The notes under the pieces were generated by a model. The model was given only the letters and a program-made list of their open reading frames with translations, made no database searches and was not told the DNA's origin. Below are positions 19,849 through 28,823 of a stretch of DNA of 64,000 bases, one piece after another. The stretch is from an uncultured Tenacibaculum sp. (GTDB lineage Bacteria > Bacteroidota > Bacteroidia > Flavobacteriales > Flavobacteriaceae). Every line of letters begins with the position of its first letter. Within the stretch, counting starts at the first letter, position 1. The stretch lies in assembly GCA_947497895.1 (NCBI GenBank), contig CANMIL010000001.1, positions 864,377 to 928,376 on the forward strand, read 5' to 3'. Both the position numbers and the translations under genes were made by a program.

Positions 19849-19911
19849 TTGAGTATTGAGTATTGAGTATTGAATGTTGAATGTTGAATGTTGAATGTTG
19901 AATGTTGAATG
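19849..19911 (+). repeat. Heptamer tandem repeat, nine units
   Basis: Three copies of TTGAGTA are followed without interruption by six copies of TTGAATG, 63 nt in all. A degenerate copy occurs at about 19827. The array starts 26 nt after the helicase stop and ends about 73 nt before the -7 element of the next gene. It is intergenic and has no dyad symmetry. Confidence 0.97.
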
Positions 19912-19983
19912 TTAGATAATAATTAGCAACGGATTATAGATAACTGGTTTTTCAACAATTCTTTGTTTTTCTCAAAAAAACGT

Positions 19984-19991
19984 TACTTTTG
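19984..19991 (+). promoter_or_regulatory. Predicted -7 promoter element for the tail-fibre-like gene
   Basis: TACTTTTG matches TAnnTTTG. The predicted leader is about 160 nt, long for this window. It contains the inverted repeat AATCT/AGATT near 20100 but no other structure that I trust. Confidence 0.55.
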
Positions 19992-20156
19992 CCTTAAATT
20001 AATTGATATGAGAGCTTTTTCTTTTCTCTATTGCTAAAGAAACTTTAACATCACGTATATACGAAACTTGTAAATTCTTATAAGTAACTAACTCTTTAAT
20101 CTAAAGATTGGCTAACAATTAAGGATATACACTAGATTTAAACAAAAATTAAACTT

Positions 20157-21821
20157 ATGAAAACAAAATTCAAAATTGCTATCATCGCTATGGTAGGTTT
20201 AAATATAAATTTAAACGCGCAAAACCAAACGATTAATGGTAACCTTACAGTAAAAGGATCTTCATCTTCTCAAGGAGCGAGTCACACCTATTCAACTGAA
20301 ACTGGAAAGACTAGTTTTCGATTAACTAACAACATGCTTGATGCTGATAATGCATTTATTTATAATTATAACAGTCAAGCCAAAACTTTTCACAACCTGA
20401 ATATTGGAGGCACTCACTCTGCTTCAAATGGATTGCAAATATTAGGCAATGGAAGAATTGGTATTGGTACGAATAATCCAAGTGAACTGTTAGAAGTAGA
20501 TGGAAATATTAAATTAGGTGATGGTGGACAAAGAAATATTATTGCTCCAACCAATGAAACACTAGGAATATTTTCAAAGCCTAACTCTCCAACAGAAGGG
20601 ATTAAATTCTCAACAGATGGAGGAGTAACCACTGAAATGTTTATTCAAGACGGCGGTAATATAGGTATCGGAACTAACAATCCTCAAAACTGGTTTGGAG
20701 GCAAATTATTACAAGTAAGTGATACTAGACCTATTTTAAGTTTAAAATCATCAGGAAACTTAGGCACTATTCAGTTCACTAATAACGGGGTTGCTTCAAA
20801 TCACTATGGTGAATTTCACTTAAATCATTCTTATTTAGCAGCTGATCCTGGCAAATCGAAGCTAGAATTTTGGAGTTATCCAGGAAATGATGTATTGACT
20901 CTTTTAGCAGATGGTAATGTAGGTATTGGAAATAGCACTCCTAAATCAAAACTTGATGTAAGAGGTTTAGAGAGAAATCAATTTCGAATTTACAGAGAAG
21001 GTTTTAATGATAAATATTTGAGTGTTTGGCATGGAACAGCAGGCGCCGTTATCGAACCAATTAAAACCAACGGTTCTACTTCTTTACTATATTTAGGAGG
21101 ATATGATAACCCTACAGATGTACTAATAGCGTCAAGAAAGACTGGAAATGTGGGGATTGGAATAGTAACCCCCGATGCTAAGTTATCAGTAACTTCAAAA
21201 GAGAATTTAATTTCTAGGTTCCAAAACCTTGAAATCAACGACAATATAAAAGGTATTCGTGTTAACTCCAAAAACAGCAATAATCAATTAAAATATTTAG
21301 ATATTGCTATTGATGCGAAAAATGAGAAAGCAGGTCTTGGACTAGGAACATCATCAGGAAACCTACCTATAGGCAAAGCTGATTTAAGTTTAGCCCAACT
21401 AGTTATCGACCGAAATTACGGAGGTAGTGTTGGTATTGGAACAACAGATACACAAGGCTTTAAATTAGGCGTTAAAGGAAGAATTGCCGCTGAAGAAGTA
21501 AAAGTAGCTAAATATACCAACTGGCCTGATTATGTATTTGAGAACAATTACAACCTTCCCACTTTGAATGAAGTAGAAAATCACATTAAAAAAAATGGGC
21601 ATCTAAAAGATATTCCTAGTGCCAAAGAAGTTAGTCAGGAAGGTTTCTTTTTAGGATCAATGGATGCAAAACTTTTACAAAAAATTGAAGAACTGACTTT
21701 ATACACCATTGCTCAAGAAAAGCAATTAAAGGCGCAAGAAGAAAAAATCAAAATATTAGAAAACCAAACTAAAGAAATAGAAAAATTAAAAGCTTTAGTC
21801 AATGAACTATTGAAAAAATAA
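20157..21821 (+). CDS. Secreted tail-fibre-like adhesin with C-terminal coiled coil
   Basis: This 554-aa protein resembles the Bacteroidota surface proteins annotated as tail fibre or adhesin-like. It has a signal peptide MKTKFKIAIIAMVGLNINLNAQ. The body has five spaced repeats of the type GxxGIGTxxPxxxLxV (for example GRIGIGTNNPSELLEV and GNVGIGNSTPKSKLDV), each likely a beta-prism strand turn. The C-terminus has the conserved LPTLNEVENHIKKNGHLKDI segment, then a Lys/Glu coiled coil of about 50 residues. That C-terminal layout resembles S74-type trimerising chaperone ends, but the catalytic pair is not evident. There is no T9SS domain. Function is likely in surface attachment; this is inference. 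Confidence 0.75.
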   Translation: MKTKFKIAIIAMVGLNINLNAQNQTINGNLTVKGSSSSQGASHTYSTETGKTSFRLTNNMLDADNAFIYNYNSQAKTFHNLNIGGTHSASNGLQILGNGRIGIGTNNPSELLEVDGNIKLGDGGQRNIIAPTNETLGIFSKPNSPTEGIKFSTDGGVTTEMFIQDGGNIGIGTNNPQNWFGGKLLQVSDTRPILSLKSSGNLGTIQFTNNGVASNHYGEFHLNHSYLAADPGKSKLEFWSYPGNDVLTLLADGNVGIGNSTPKSKLDVRGLERNQFRIYREGFNDKYLSVWHGTAGAVIEPIKTNGSTSLLYLGGYDNPTDVLIASRKTGNVGIGIVTPDAKLSVTSKENLISRFQNLEINDNIKGIRVNSKNSNNQLKYLDIAIDAKNEKAGLGLGTSSGNLPIGKADLSLAQLVIDRNYGGSVGIGTTDTQGFKLGVKGRIAAEEVKVAKYTNWPDYVFENNYNLPTLNEVENHIKKNGHLKDIPSAKEVSQEGFFLGSMDAKLLQKIEELTLYTIAQEKQLKAQEEKIKILENQTKEIEKLKALVNELLKK

Positions 21822-21844
21822 GTCCTTGACTTTTTGTACATAAA

Positions 21845-21870
21845 GGGAACCTTAACAGGTTCCCTTTTTT
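21845..21870 (+). terminator. Terminator after the tail-fibre-like gene
   Basis: GGGAACC and GGTTCCC form a 7-bp stem with a 6-nt loop, followed by six Ts. Confidence 0.85.
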
Positions 21871-22052
21871 ATTTGATCTATCTTTTCTTATCTAATTAAT
21901 TACTAAACCACACCTCATTCAACACACCAAAACATCTTACTACCTCAATTTCATGCATTTAATCTAATTTATTAAAAGTTTCTAAAATATTCTTATTAAT
22001 TTATCAGTCCTTTTTACGACTAAACATCAAACAATTAACAAATCAAATAGAG

Positions 22053-23042
22053 ATGAAAAGATTAGCCATTAATGGAATGGGACGTATTGGAAGAGCTGCA
22101 TTAAAAGTAATCCTAGAAACACCTGGATTAGAATTGGTAGCTGTAAACGACCTTGTAGGAATTGAAAACATAGCTTATTTATTAAAATATGATACTGTTT
22201 ACGGTATTTACGACAAGAAGATCGAACATGATGACAATCATTTAATCGTAAATGGTAAAAAGATTCAATATTTCTCAAATAGAAACCCAGAAGAATTACC
22301 TTGGAAAGAAAATAAAATTGACATTGTTATTGAGAGTACAGGCTTCTTTACCAAACAAGAAGATGCCGAAAAACACATTAACGCTGGAGCAAAAATTGTA
22401 GTAATCTCTGCTCCTACTAAAAGTGCAAATACACCTACTATAGTGCATGGTGTAAACTCAACTGAGCAAGGAACAAGTATATTTTCTTGTGCTAGTTGCA
22501 CCACCAATAATATAAGTCCCGTTGTGGAAGTATTAGGTAGAAGGATCGGTATTAAAAAAGCTATTATGACGACCGTCCATGCGTATACAGCTTCTCAAAA
22601 CATGGTAGATTCTATCTCTAATAAAAACTTTAGAATGGGAAGAGCTGGAGCGGCAAATATTGTACCTACCTCTACAGGAGCAGCCATTGCAACCACCAAA
22701 GCACTCCCAGAATATTCGGGTAAATTCGATGGTGTTGCATTAAGAGTTCCAATTCCTGTTGGCTCTATTTCTGATATGACATTTGTTACTGAAAAACCAG
22801 TTACCGTCGAAGAGGTAAATGCTATACTTGAAGAAGAAGCAGAAACAGATCGTTATAAAAAAGTTTTAGCAACTACATACGAGCCTATTGTTTCTTCCGA
22901 TATTGTTCAAAGTCCATACGCTTCAACTGTTGACCTAAGTATGACAAGAGTTGTAGATGGGGATTTGCTAAAGGTAATGACTTGGTATGATAATGAATGG
23001 GGCTTTACCAATCAAATGATACGTCAAATATTAGAAATCTAA
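22053..23042 (+). CDS. gap: Type I glyceraldehyde-3-phosphate dehydrogenase
   Basis: This 329-aa enzyme oxidises glyceraldehyde 3-phosphate to 1,3-bisphosphoglycerate in glycolysis or runs the reverse in gluconeogenesis. The NAD fold starts INGMGRIGRAALK. Asp in AVNDLVG (about residue 33) favours NAD over NADP. The catalytic motif SCASCTTNNISP has Cys149, with the partner His in TTVHAYTASQ. The substrate phosphate loop NIVPTSTGAA and the C-terminal YDNEWGFTNQM are intact. The S-loop variant DSISNKNFRMGRAGAAN differs from the common DGPHKDLRR form. The gene is followed by a terminator and by a fragment of rocD. Confidence 0.96.
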   Translation: MKRLAINGMGRIGRAALKVILETPGLELVAVNDLVGIENIAYLLKYDTVYGIYDKKIEHDDNHLIVNGKKIQYFSNRNPEELPWKENKIDIVIESTGFFTKQEDAEKHINAGAKIVVISAPTKSANTPTIVHGVNSTEQGTSIFSCASCTTNNISPVVEVLGRRIGIKKAIMTTVHAYTASQNMVDSISNKNFRMGRAGAANIVPTSTGAAIATTKALPEYSGKFDGVALRVPIPVGSISDMTFVTEKPVTVEEVNAILEEEAETDRYKKVLATTYEPIVSSDIVQSPYASTVDLSMTRVVDGDLLKVMTWYDNEWGFTNQMIRQILEI

Positions 23043-23065
23043 TGGTAGATTGATAATTAAAATAT

Positions 23066-23102
23066 AAAAAAGGGCTTTGATTAAAATCAAAGCCCTTTTC
23101 AG
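23066..23102 (+). terminator. Bidirectional terminator after gap (copy 1 of a duplicated hairpin)
   Basis: AGGGCTTTGA and TCAAAGCCCT form a 10-bp stem with A run before and T run after; the centre reads TTAAAA. An almost identical hairpin follows the adhesin gene at 27384-27420. Confidence 0.9.
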
Positions 23103-23228
23103 TATTTATCTTCTAAAAACTATTTCGAAAACTCAGCAATAGTCTTTTTAATAATATCAATACAATCTCTTAATTGCTCTTCATTCATTACTAAAGGTGG
23201 AGCAAAACGAATAATATTACCATGTGTA
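23066..23228. repeat. Direct repeat, copy 1 (terminator plus rocD 3' end)
   Basis: This 163-bp stretch matches 27386-27548 with three mismatches and no gap, at an offset of exactly 4320 bp. After it, copy 1 lacks 4 nt (GGTT) and similarity continues weakly to about 23255. The copies flank the adhesin gene. Confidence 0.95.
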
Positions 23229-23255
23229 TTGCTAATAAACCGTTATCACGCTATT
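23120..23255 (-). pseudogene. Truncated 3' remnant of rocD
   Basis: On the minus strand this stretch encodes the last 36 or so residues of ornithine aminotransferase with the same stop as the intact gene, and one silent difference from it. A 4-nt deletion then shifts the frame and the similarity fades by about 23255. There is no start codon or promoter. The intact rocD lies 4.3 kb away in the same orientation. I read it as the scar of the event that placed the adhesin gene here. Confidence 0.93.
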
Positions 23256-23414
23256 ATACATATTTCAATTAATTCAACACCAACACTATTCTTAAAATCA
23301 TCAACAAAAAAACTGTTTTTACAACATATTTATAAATAAACCCAGGCCTCTTTACTAATTATTTAACAGAAATGTTAAAAGTAAAAAATAGGATTAATTC
23401 CATATGAAACAAGG

Positions 23415-23422
23415 TAAATTTG
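23415..23422 (+). promoter_or_regulatory. Predicted -7 promoter element for the T9SS adhesin gene
   Basis: TAAATTTG matches TAnnTTTG and lies 32 nt before the ATG at 23455. The rest of the gap from 23256 to 23414 shows nothing I can name. Confidence 0.6.
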
Positions 23423-23454
23423 CCAAAAAATTCTATAATCTAAACTAATTGAGT

Positions 23455-26400
23455 ATGAAAAAAAAATTACTTCAAGTTTTATTATTATCATTACTTTTTG
23501 GCCTGCAAACTATATTAGGCCAAACTAATGTCCAAGGAGTTCTAACCTCCAATACAATATGGACAAAAGATTCTTCGCCTTATATTCTTACTTCTACCCT
23601 CGGGGTAAGGAATGGTATCACTCTTACTATAGAAGCGGGAGTTGAAGTTAGAGGAAATCATGACTTACTTGTTAAAGGTAATATCTCAATACTCGGAACT
23701 TTTTCTGAAAAGGTTAATTTCCGTAAAACCAGATTACTTTTTAAAAGTACCAATCTTAGCAATTCTATAATTGAACATGTAATTTTTAAAGATTCAAGCG
23801 GAGTTCAACTTGCCGATGAAGCTGAACACAATCAAGATCAAGTAAAAAACTCAGGTAATTTGAATATCAAATATTCAGATTTTAACAATAATAGCTATGC
23901 TAAAACAAAAGGATACCATGACTGGTCAAGCTCTACAACACCGAAACTAATATTAACCCTATGTCATATAGAAAATGCTATTGTTAAAGGTTATTACCCA
24001 CGTAGTGAAGAGATTGAAATTATTGAGGGAAGTATTAGAAATTCCTTAATTAATTCAGATTCTTACAATTGGGGTATTACTTTGAAAAAAACTTCAGTAG
24101 ATGATAGTGAATTTTCTATTGGTTGCTGTGGTGCAAACATTAACATTGATGAAAGTAATATTAAAAACTCTACATTTAGAGAATATAATAACTATTATGA
24201 TGTTAACATTACGAACTCGAAAATCATTTCATGTTCTTTTAACCTAACAAGTGGAAGACTAACGATTTCTAAATCAATAATAGTCTCTCCAGAAAATGAA
24301 CTAACGCATATCAAAGCTGGATCGGTTAATTTTTCTGAAACAATATTTAAAGGGTATCAAAATGTTGAGTGTGTTGAAATCTTTGGTTATGGTTCATGGT
24401 CTCCACAAATAATAGAAATGTGCGCTTTTCAAGGTTATAAGAATGCCATAAAAGTTCATAATTTCCAAAATACATTTACTTTCGTTGAAAACAACTTGTT
24501 GAATATTTCAAATTTCAATTTTGTAAATAACTCCAATAAAGATATTAGTGCACTTAACAACTATTGGGGAACGGATAATGAAAGTGTTATAGACAATAAA
24601 ATTTATGACGGCTTAGATGACATTAACTTAGGAATTGTTGATTACGGAAATTACTTGACAACACCAAATGAATATGCTCCAATCAACTCTCCAACCAATG
24701 TTTTCAAAGGTAAAAGAGGTAACGGCACATTCGTAACTTGGAATCAAAATACCGAATCAAACATAGCTGGTTATAAAATTTACCACAAAAATAGTTCATT
24801 AAGTGAATATCAGCTTCTCTCTGATGTAGGTAATGTCACTTCTTTTTTTAGTGAAGATTTACCTTTCAATAGTTTTATTTCAGTGGTAGCGTACAATAAT
24901 GAAGCTGATGGTACCAATGATTATATAGAAGGTAACGAAAGTGATTACTCTGAAATAGCGGAAAGAATATTTACAAACACCTCTATTAATTCTAATAACT
25001 TATGTATCAACGAGAATTTAATTTTCAATTTTAATTCTAACTATAATTATACCAATACAAATACCTTTAATTTAGAATTATCAGATAGAAATGGTAATTT
25101 TGATACTCCGGAAGTGTTTGCCACATTGAGTAATTCAGTTGAAAATTTCGACTTAGCTCTTCCTGATTCAATGGAAAAAAACATTAGTTATTGGGTAAGA
25201 ATAAAAAGTACCGAATTAAATGTTGTTAGTGACTCTTTTGAAATAATGTCTATTAGTTCCCCAGATTCTTCATTTGAACTTATCGAGTCAACATGTTCCA
25301 ATACTTCCATAACCATCAATTATACTGGTTCCAATCCACGTACAGATAATTTCCAATGGAACTTTGACGGGGCTGATATTATTTCTGGTTCTGAATCTGG
25401 TCCATATGAAATTAAATGGAATACCTCAGGAGAAAAACACGTGTCACTTCAGGTAATATCTAATGGATGTTCTTCCACTACAACGAAGATAATTTCCGTT
25501 AAGGAATCTCCTTCTTCAAATTTTGAAACAGATAATATCTTGTGTGGTTCAAATACTTCAGTTGTTACTTATTCAGATAATGAATCAAATCTTGCATCAT
25601 ATAATTGGGACTTTGGCAGTGGAGAAATTCTTTCAGGAAATGGAGCTGGACCTTATACTATAAAATGGAATTCAATTGGCGATAAAACAATTACTCTTGA
25701 AGTAATCGAAAATGGTTGCTCTTCTGAAACAACTAAAACAATATCAGTAAATCAACTCCCTGAACCTGATTTCACCCTTCAAGAAAACTCTTGTAATGGA
25801 AATATTATTAATATAACATATAATGGAACTGCTTCAGCTAGTGCTTCATATAATTGGAGTTTCGATGGAGGTTATATTATAGAGGGATCAGGTGCTGGTC
25901 CATATAAAGTAGTTTGGTATACTTCCGGTCAAAAAACAGTACGTTTAGAGGTTTCTGACAACGGCTGTACAAATTCAACTACAAATACTATTCAAATCAA
26001 ACAGACACCTACCGCCTTTTTCACTGCCCAAAGAACTGTATGTGATAACAACGTTGTAAATGTAAAATATACTGGAAATGCATCTTCTTTAGCCTCTTTC
26101 AACTGGGATTTCGACGGAGCATCAATAATTTCGCAAAATTTAGAGGAGCAATCTTATATAATAAATTGGAATAATTCGTTTGGAGAAAAAGTCATCTCAT
26201 TACAAGTGGAAGAAAACGGATGTAACTCTAATATTTCCCGAAGATATGTATCCCATAATCAGTCTCCTTCTTTGAGCCTACAAGGTGATAATTATTCGTG
26301 TGTAAATGGTAATTATAATTTAAACATTAGAGGCGCAAATTTCAATTTTATAGACTGGAACTTTGATGGAGCTTCTGTAATATCCCAAGACTCAAATAAT

Positions 26401-27336
26401 AATTATATATTGCGATGGTACTCTTCAGGCAGGAAATTCGTCACTGCTACCGCATATAATAATGGATGTACGACTACTTCAACAATAGAGATTGATGTTT
26501 ATAATCAACCGACTACTCCAAAAATATGTGTTATCTCTGTAGACAATACCTACGGAAAAAATAAAGTTGAATGGTTATATTCAGATGTGTCAAATGTTAA
26601 TAGCTTTGGAATTTATAAGGAAACAAACGTTTCAAACCAATACCAACTAATTGGTAATGTAGATTCAAATCAAAATAGTTTTGTTGACCAAGAATCTACT
26701 CCTTCTCAAAGATCAAATAGGTACAAAATCACTGCTATTGATAAATGTGGAAATGAAACATCATTCAGTGAACAACATAAAACAATTCACCTAACTATAA
26801 ATAGAGGAACTGGTGATAACTGGAATCTTATTTGGAATAATTATGAAGGAATATCATACTCAACATACAAAATATATAGAAGTATAGATGATTCAAACTT
26901 TGATTTAATTCAGGAGATACCAAGTAATCTAAACTCATATACTGATGTAAACGTTTCAAGTTCTAACGTTAAGTATTACATAGAAGTTTCAGGTCAAAGC
27001 AATTGCAATGTAATTTCAGGAAGAAACAATCTTAATTCCCAATATGTTTCGAGTAATTCAAACATCGCTAGTTCAGATAATACATTGAACTTATCGGAGA
27101 ATAAAATTGAAAAAATCAAGGTATATCCTAACCCTACTTCGGATTTACTTTATTTTAATCTTTCGAATCTAGAAAATGTATACTTCGAACTAACCTCATT
27201 AACAGGTAAAGTTTTGAAAGAAGGAAAACTATATTATAATGATAAAATTGAACTCACAGATTACCCAACAGGAGTTTATTTATTAAAACTTAAATATAAC
27301 AATCGAAACGTTATCAAAAAAATAATAAAAAATTAG
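23455..27336 (+). CDS. T9SS-secreted adhesin with beta-helix and PKD-like repeats
   Basis: This is a large surface protein (about 1293 aa from the ATG; a TTG two codons upstream is also in frame). A signal peptide MKKKLLQVLLLSLLFGLQTI... is followed by a right-handed beta-helix-like region (about 30-390), an FN3-like domain (about 415-510), five tandem PKD-like domains of about 80 residues each (about 600-1025; hallmark YNWDFGSG / FQWNFDGA and NGCSS...I.V), and two FN3-like segments. The C-terminus begins IEKIKVYPNPTSDLLYFNLS and ends LKLKYNNRNVIKKIIKN, a type A sorting domain for the type IX secretion system. It should be exported across the outer membrane and either attached or released. 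It lies between direct repeats of the rocD 3' end. Confidence 0.88.
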   Translation: MKKKLLQVLLLSLLFGLQTILGQTNVQGVLTSNTIWTKDSSPYILTSTLGVRNGITLTIEAGVEVRGNHDLLVKGNISILGTFSEKVNFRKTRLLFKSTNLSNSIIEHVIFKDSSGVQLADEAEHNQDQVKNSGNLNIKYSDFNNNSYAKTKGYHDWSSSTTPKLILTLCHIENAIVKGYYPRSEEIEIIEGSIRNSLINSDSYNWGITLKKTSVDDSEFSIGCCGANINIDESNIKNSTFREYNNYYDVNITNSKIISCSFNLTSGRLTISKSIIVSPENELTHIKAGSVNFSETIFKGYQNVECVEIFGYGSWSPQIIEMCAFQGYKNAIKVHNFQNTFTFVENNLLNISNFNFVNNSNKDISALNNYWGTDNESVIDNKIYDGLDDINLGIVDYGNYLTTPNEYAPINSPTNVFKGKRGNGTFVTWNQNTESNIAGYKIYHKNSSLSEYQLLSDVGNVTSFFSEDLPFNSFISVVAYNNEADGTNDYIEGNESDYSEIAERIFTNTSINSNNLCINENLIFNFNSNYNYTNTNTFNLELSDRNGNFDTPEVFATLSNSVENFDLALPDSMEKNISYWVRIKSTELNVVSDSFEIMSISSPDSSFELIESTCSNTSITINYTGSNPRTDNFQWNFDGADIISGSESGPYEIKWNTSGEKHVSLQVISNGCSSTTTKIISVKESPSSNFETDNILCGSNTSVVTYSDNESNLASYNWDFGSGEILSGNGAGPYTIKWNSIGDKTITLEVIENGCSSETTKTISVNQLPEPDFTLQENSCNGNIINITYNGTASASASYNWSFDGGYIIEGSGAGPYKVVWYTSGQKTVRLEVSDNGCTNSTTNTIQIKQTPTAFFTAQRTVCDNNVVNVKYTGNASSLASFNWDFDGASIISQNLEEQSYIINWNNSFGEKVISLQVEENGCNSNISRRYVSHNQSPSLSLQGDNYSCVNGNYNLNIRGANFNFIDWNFDGASVISQDSNNNYILRWYSSGRKFVTATAYNNGCTTTSTIEIDVYNQPTTPKICVISVDNTYGKNKVEWLYSDVSNVNSFGIYKETNVSNQYQLIGNVDSNQNSFVDQESTPSQRSNRYKITAIDKCGNETSFSEQHKTIHLTINRGTGDNWNLIWNNYEGISYSTYKIYRSIDDSNFDLIQEIPSNLNSYTDVNVSSSNVKYYIEVSGQSNCNVISGRNNLNSQYVSSNSNIASSDNTLNLSENKIEKIKVYPNPTSDLLYFNLSNLENVYFELTSLTGKVLKEGKLYYNDKIELTDYPTGVYLLKLKYNNRNVIKKIIKN

Positions 27337-27355
27337 AGTATCTAAGTTTAAAAAA

Positions 27356-27381
27356 GGGATCATATAGTGGTTCCTTTTTTT
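27356..27381 (+). terminator. Terminator of the adhesin gene
   Basis: GGGATCA and TGGTTCC can form a 7-bp stem including two G-U pairs, with a 5-nt loop, followed by seven Ts. Confidence 0.65.
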
Positions 27382-27385
27382 GTTA

Positions 27386-27420
27386 AAAAAAGGGCTTTGA
27401 TTTTAATCAAAGCCCTTTTC
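27386..27420 (-). terminator. Terminator of rocD (copy 2 of the duplicated hairpin)
   Basis: This is the same 10-bp stem as at 23066-23102 but with the centre reading TTTTAA, the reverse complement of copy 1's centre. It lies just after the rocD stop and is active in both directions. Confidence 0.9.
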
Positions 27421-27548
27421 AGTATTTATCTTCTAAAAACTATTTCGAAAACTCAGCAATAGTCTTTTTAATAATATCAATACAATCTCTTAATTGCTCT
27501 TCATTCATTACTAAAGGTGGAGCAAAACGGATAATATTACCATGTGTA
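27386..27548. repeat. Direct repeat, copy 2 (rocD 3' end in place)
   Basis: This is the parental copy of the 163-bp repeat, inside the intact rocD gene and its terminator. See the copy at 23066-23228. Confidence 0.95.
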
Positions 27549-28684
27549 GGTTTTGCTAATAAACCATTATCACGTAACTTCATACAAATATTCCAAGCAG
27601 TATCGCTATCTTCTGTATCGTTAATTACAACGGCATTTAACAACCCTTTTCCACGAACAAGAGTTACTAGTTCATTTTCTTCAGAAAACTTTCCTAACTC
27701 CTCTCTAAAAATCTTACCTAAACGCTCAGCGTTTTCAGCTAATTTTTCTTCCTTTACAACCTCAAGAGCAGCAATTGCAACAGCAGCAGCAACTGGGTTA
27801 CCACCAAAAGTTGAACCATGGTTCCCAGGCTTGATAACATTCATGATGCTATCGTTAGCTAATACAGCAGAAACTGGATAAGCTCCTCCACTTAATGCTT
27901 TCCCTAAAATTAAAATATCTGGCTGTACATTTTCATGATGAACAGCTAATAACTTCCCTGTACGTGCAATTCCAGTTTGAACCTCATCAGCAATAAACAA
28001 TACATTGTATTTTTCACACAATGCTTTCGCAGCAGCCAAATATCCTTCAGAAGGAACATAAACACCAGCTTCACCTTGAATAGGCTCCGCCATAAATCCT
28101 GCTACATTTTTATTATTCTTTAAAGCCTCTTCTAATTCAGTTAAGTTGTCATAATCCACTTTGATAAATCCATTAGTAAATGGACCAAAGTTTTTACGAG
28201 CTACTGGATCGTTAGAAAAAGAAATTATTGTTGTTGTTCTTCCGTGGAAGTTATTTTTACATACAATAATCTCAGCCTCATTTTCTTCTATCCCTTTAAC
28301 TTCATAAGCCCACTTTCTACATAACTTTAATGCAGTTTCAACAGCCTCAGCTCCTGTATTCATTGGAAGTAACTTATCAAATCCAAAGAATTCAGTTGCG
28401 AATTTTTCATAACGCCCCAACATATCGTTATAAAAAGCACGAGATGTTAAGGTTAAGGTTTGTGCTTGATTTACCATAGCACCCACAATTTTTGGATGAC
28501 AATGTCCTTGGTTAACTGCAGAATACGCAGAAAGAAAATCATAATACTTCTTACCTTCTACATCCCATACATAAACACCTTCTCCTTTACTCAGTACTAC
28601 TGGTAATGGATGGTAATTATGCGCTCCGTACTTGTTCTCTAAATCAATTGCTTGCTGTGAAGTTAAATGTTCTAAAACAGCCAT
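27440..28684 (-). CDS. rocD: Ornithine aminotransferase
   Basis: This PLP aminotransferase converts ornithine plus 2-oxoglutarate to glutamate semialdehyde plus glutamate in arginine/ornithine breakdown and proline synthesis. The 414-aa length is normal. The N-terminal [19 protein letters not shown], the substrate strip [13 protein letters not shown], the PLP-contact [14 protein letters not shown], the Schiff-base lysine in [11 protein letters not shown] (Lys262) and [11 protein letters not shown] are intact. The gene is monocistronic. Its 3' 163 bp including the terminator is duplicated 4.3 kb downstream in the plus direction sense (23066-23228). The promoter region has a CAAATTAC that is only close to the reversed -7 consensus. 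Confidence 0.96.
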   Translation of the reverse strand: MAVLEHLTSQQAIDLENKYGAHNYHPLPVVLSKGEGVYVWDVEGKKYYDFLSAYSAVNQGHCHPKIVGAMVNQAQTLTLTSRAFYNDMLGRYEKFATEFFGFDKLLPMNTGAEAVETALKLCRKWAYEVKGIEENEAEIIVCKNNFHGRTTTIISFSNDPVARKNFGPFTNGFIKVDYDNLTELEEALKNNKNVAGFMAEPIQGEAGVYVPSEGYLAAAKALCEKYNVLFIADEVQTGIARTGKLLAVHHENVQPDILILGKALSGGAYPVSAVLANDSIMNVIKPGNHGSTFGGNPVAAAVAIAALEVVKEEKLAENAERLGKIFREELGKFSEENELVTLVRGKGLLNAVVINDTEDSDTAWNICMKLRDNGLLAKPTHGNIIRFAPPLVMNEEQLRDCIDIIKKTIAEFSK

Positions 28685-28823
28685 TTTCGTAATTTTTAAA
28701 AATTGATAAAATAACGATTCCTACTGTACCTTTATTTTTCCGAAGGACTCGAAAAAGCAGCGTGGGAGAGAAATCATCCCTAGAAAAGCGCAAATTACTA
28801 AATATTCCTTGCTCCTTAAAATC

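Noticed and set aside
19849..19911. Heptamer array as an origin-like iteron set.
   Set aside because: Units are directly adjacent and only 7 bp long, with no DnaA boxes or replication gene nearby.
20008..20037. Nine-codon frame (MRAFSFLYC) in the leader of the tail-fibre-like gene, which could be a leader peptide.
   Set aside because: No ribosome site, no runs of regulatory codons and no clear attenuator after it.
23043..27440. Adhesin gene as cargo of a transposon or integron.
   Set aside because: No transposase, integrase, terminal inverted repeats or attC-like sites are present; the flanking repeat is part of rocD, not of an element.
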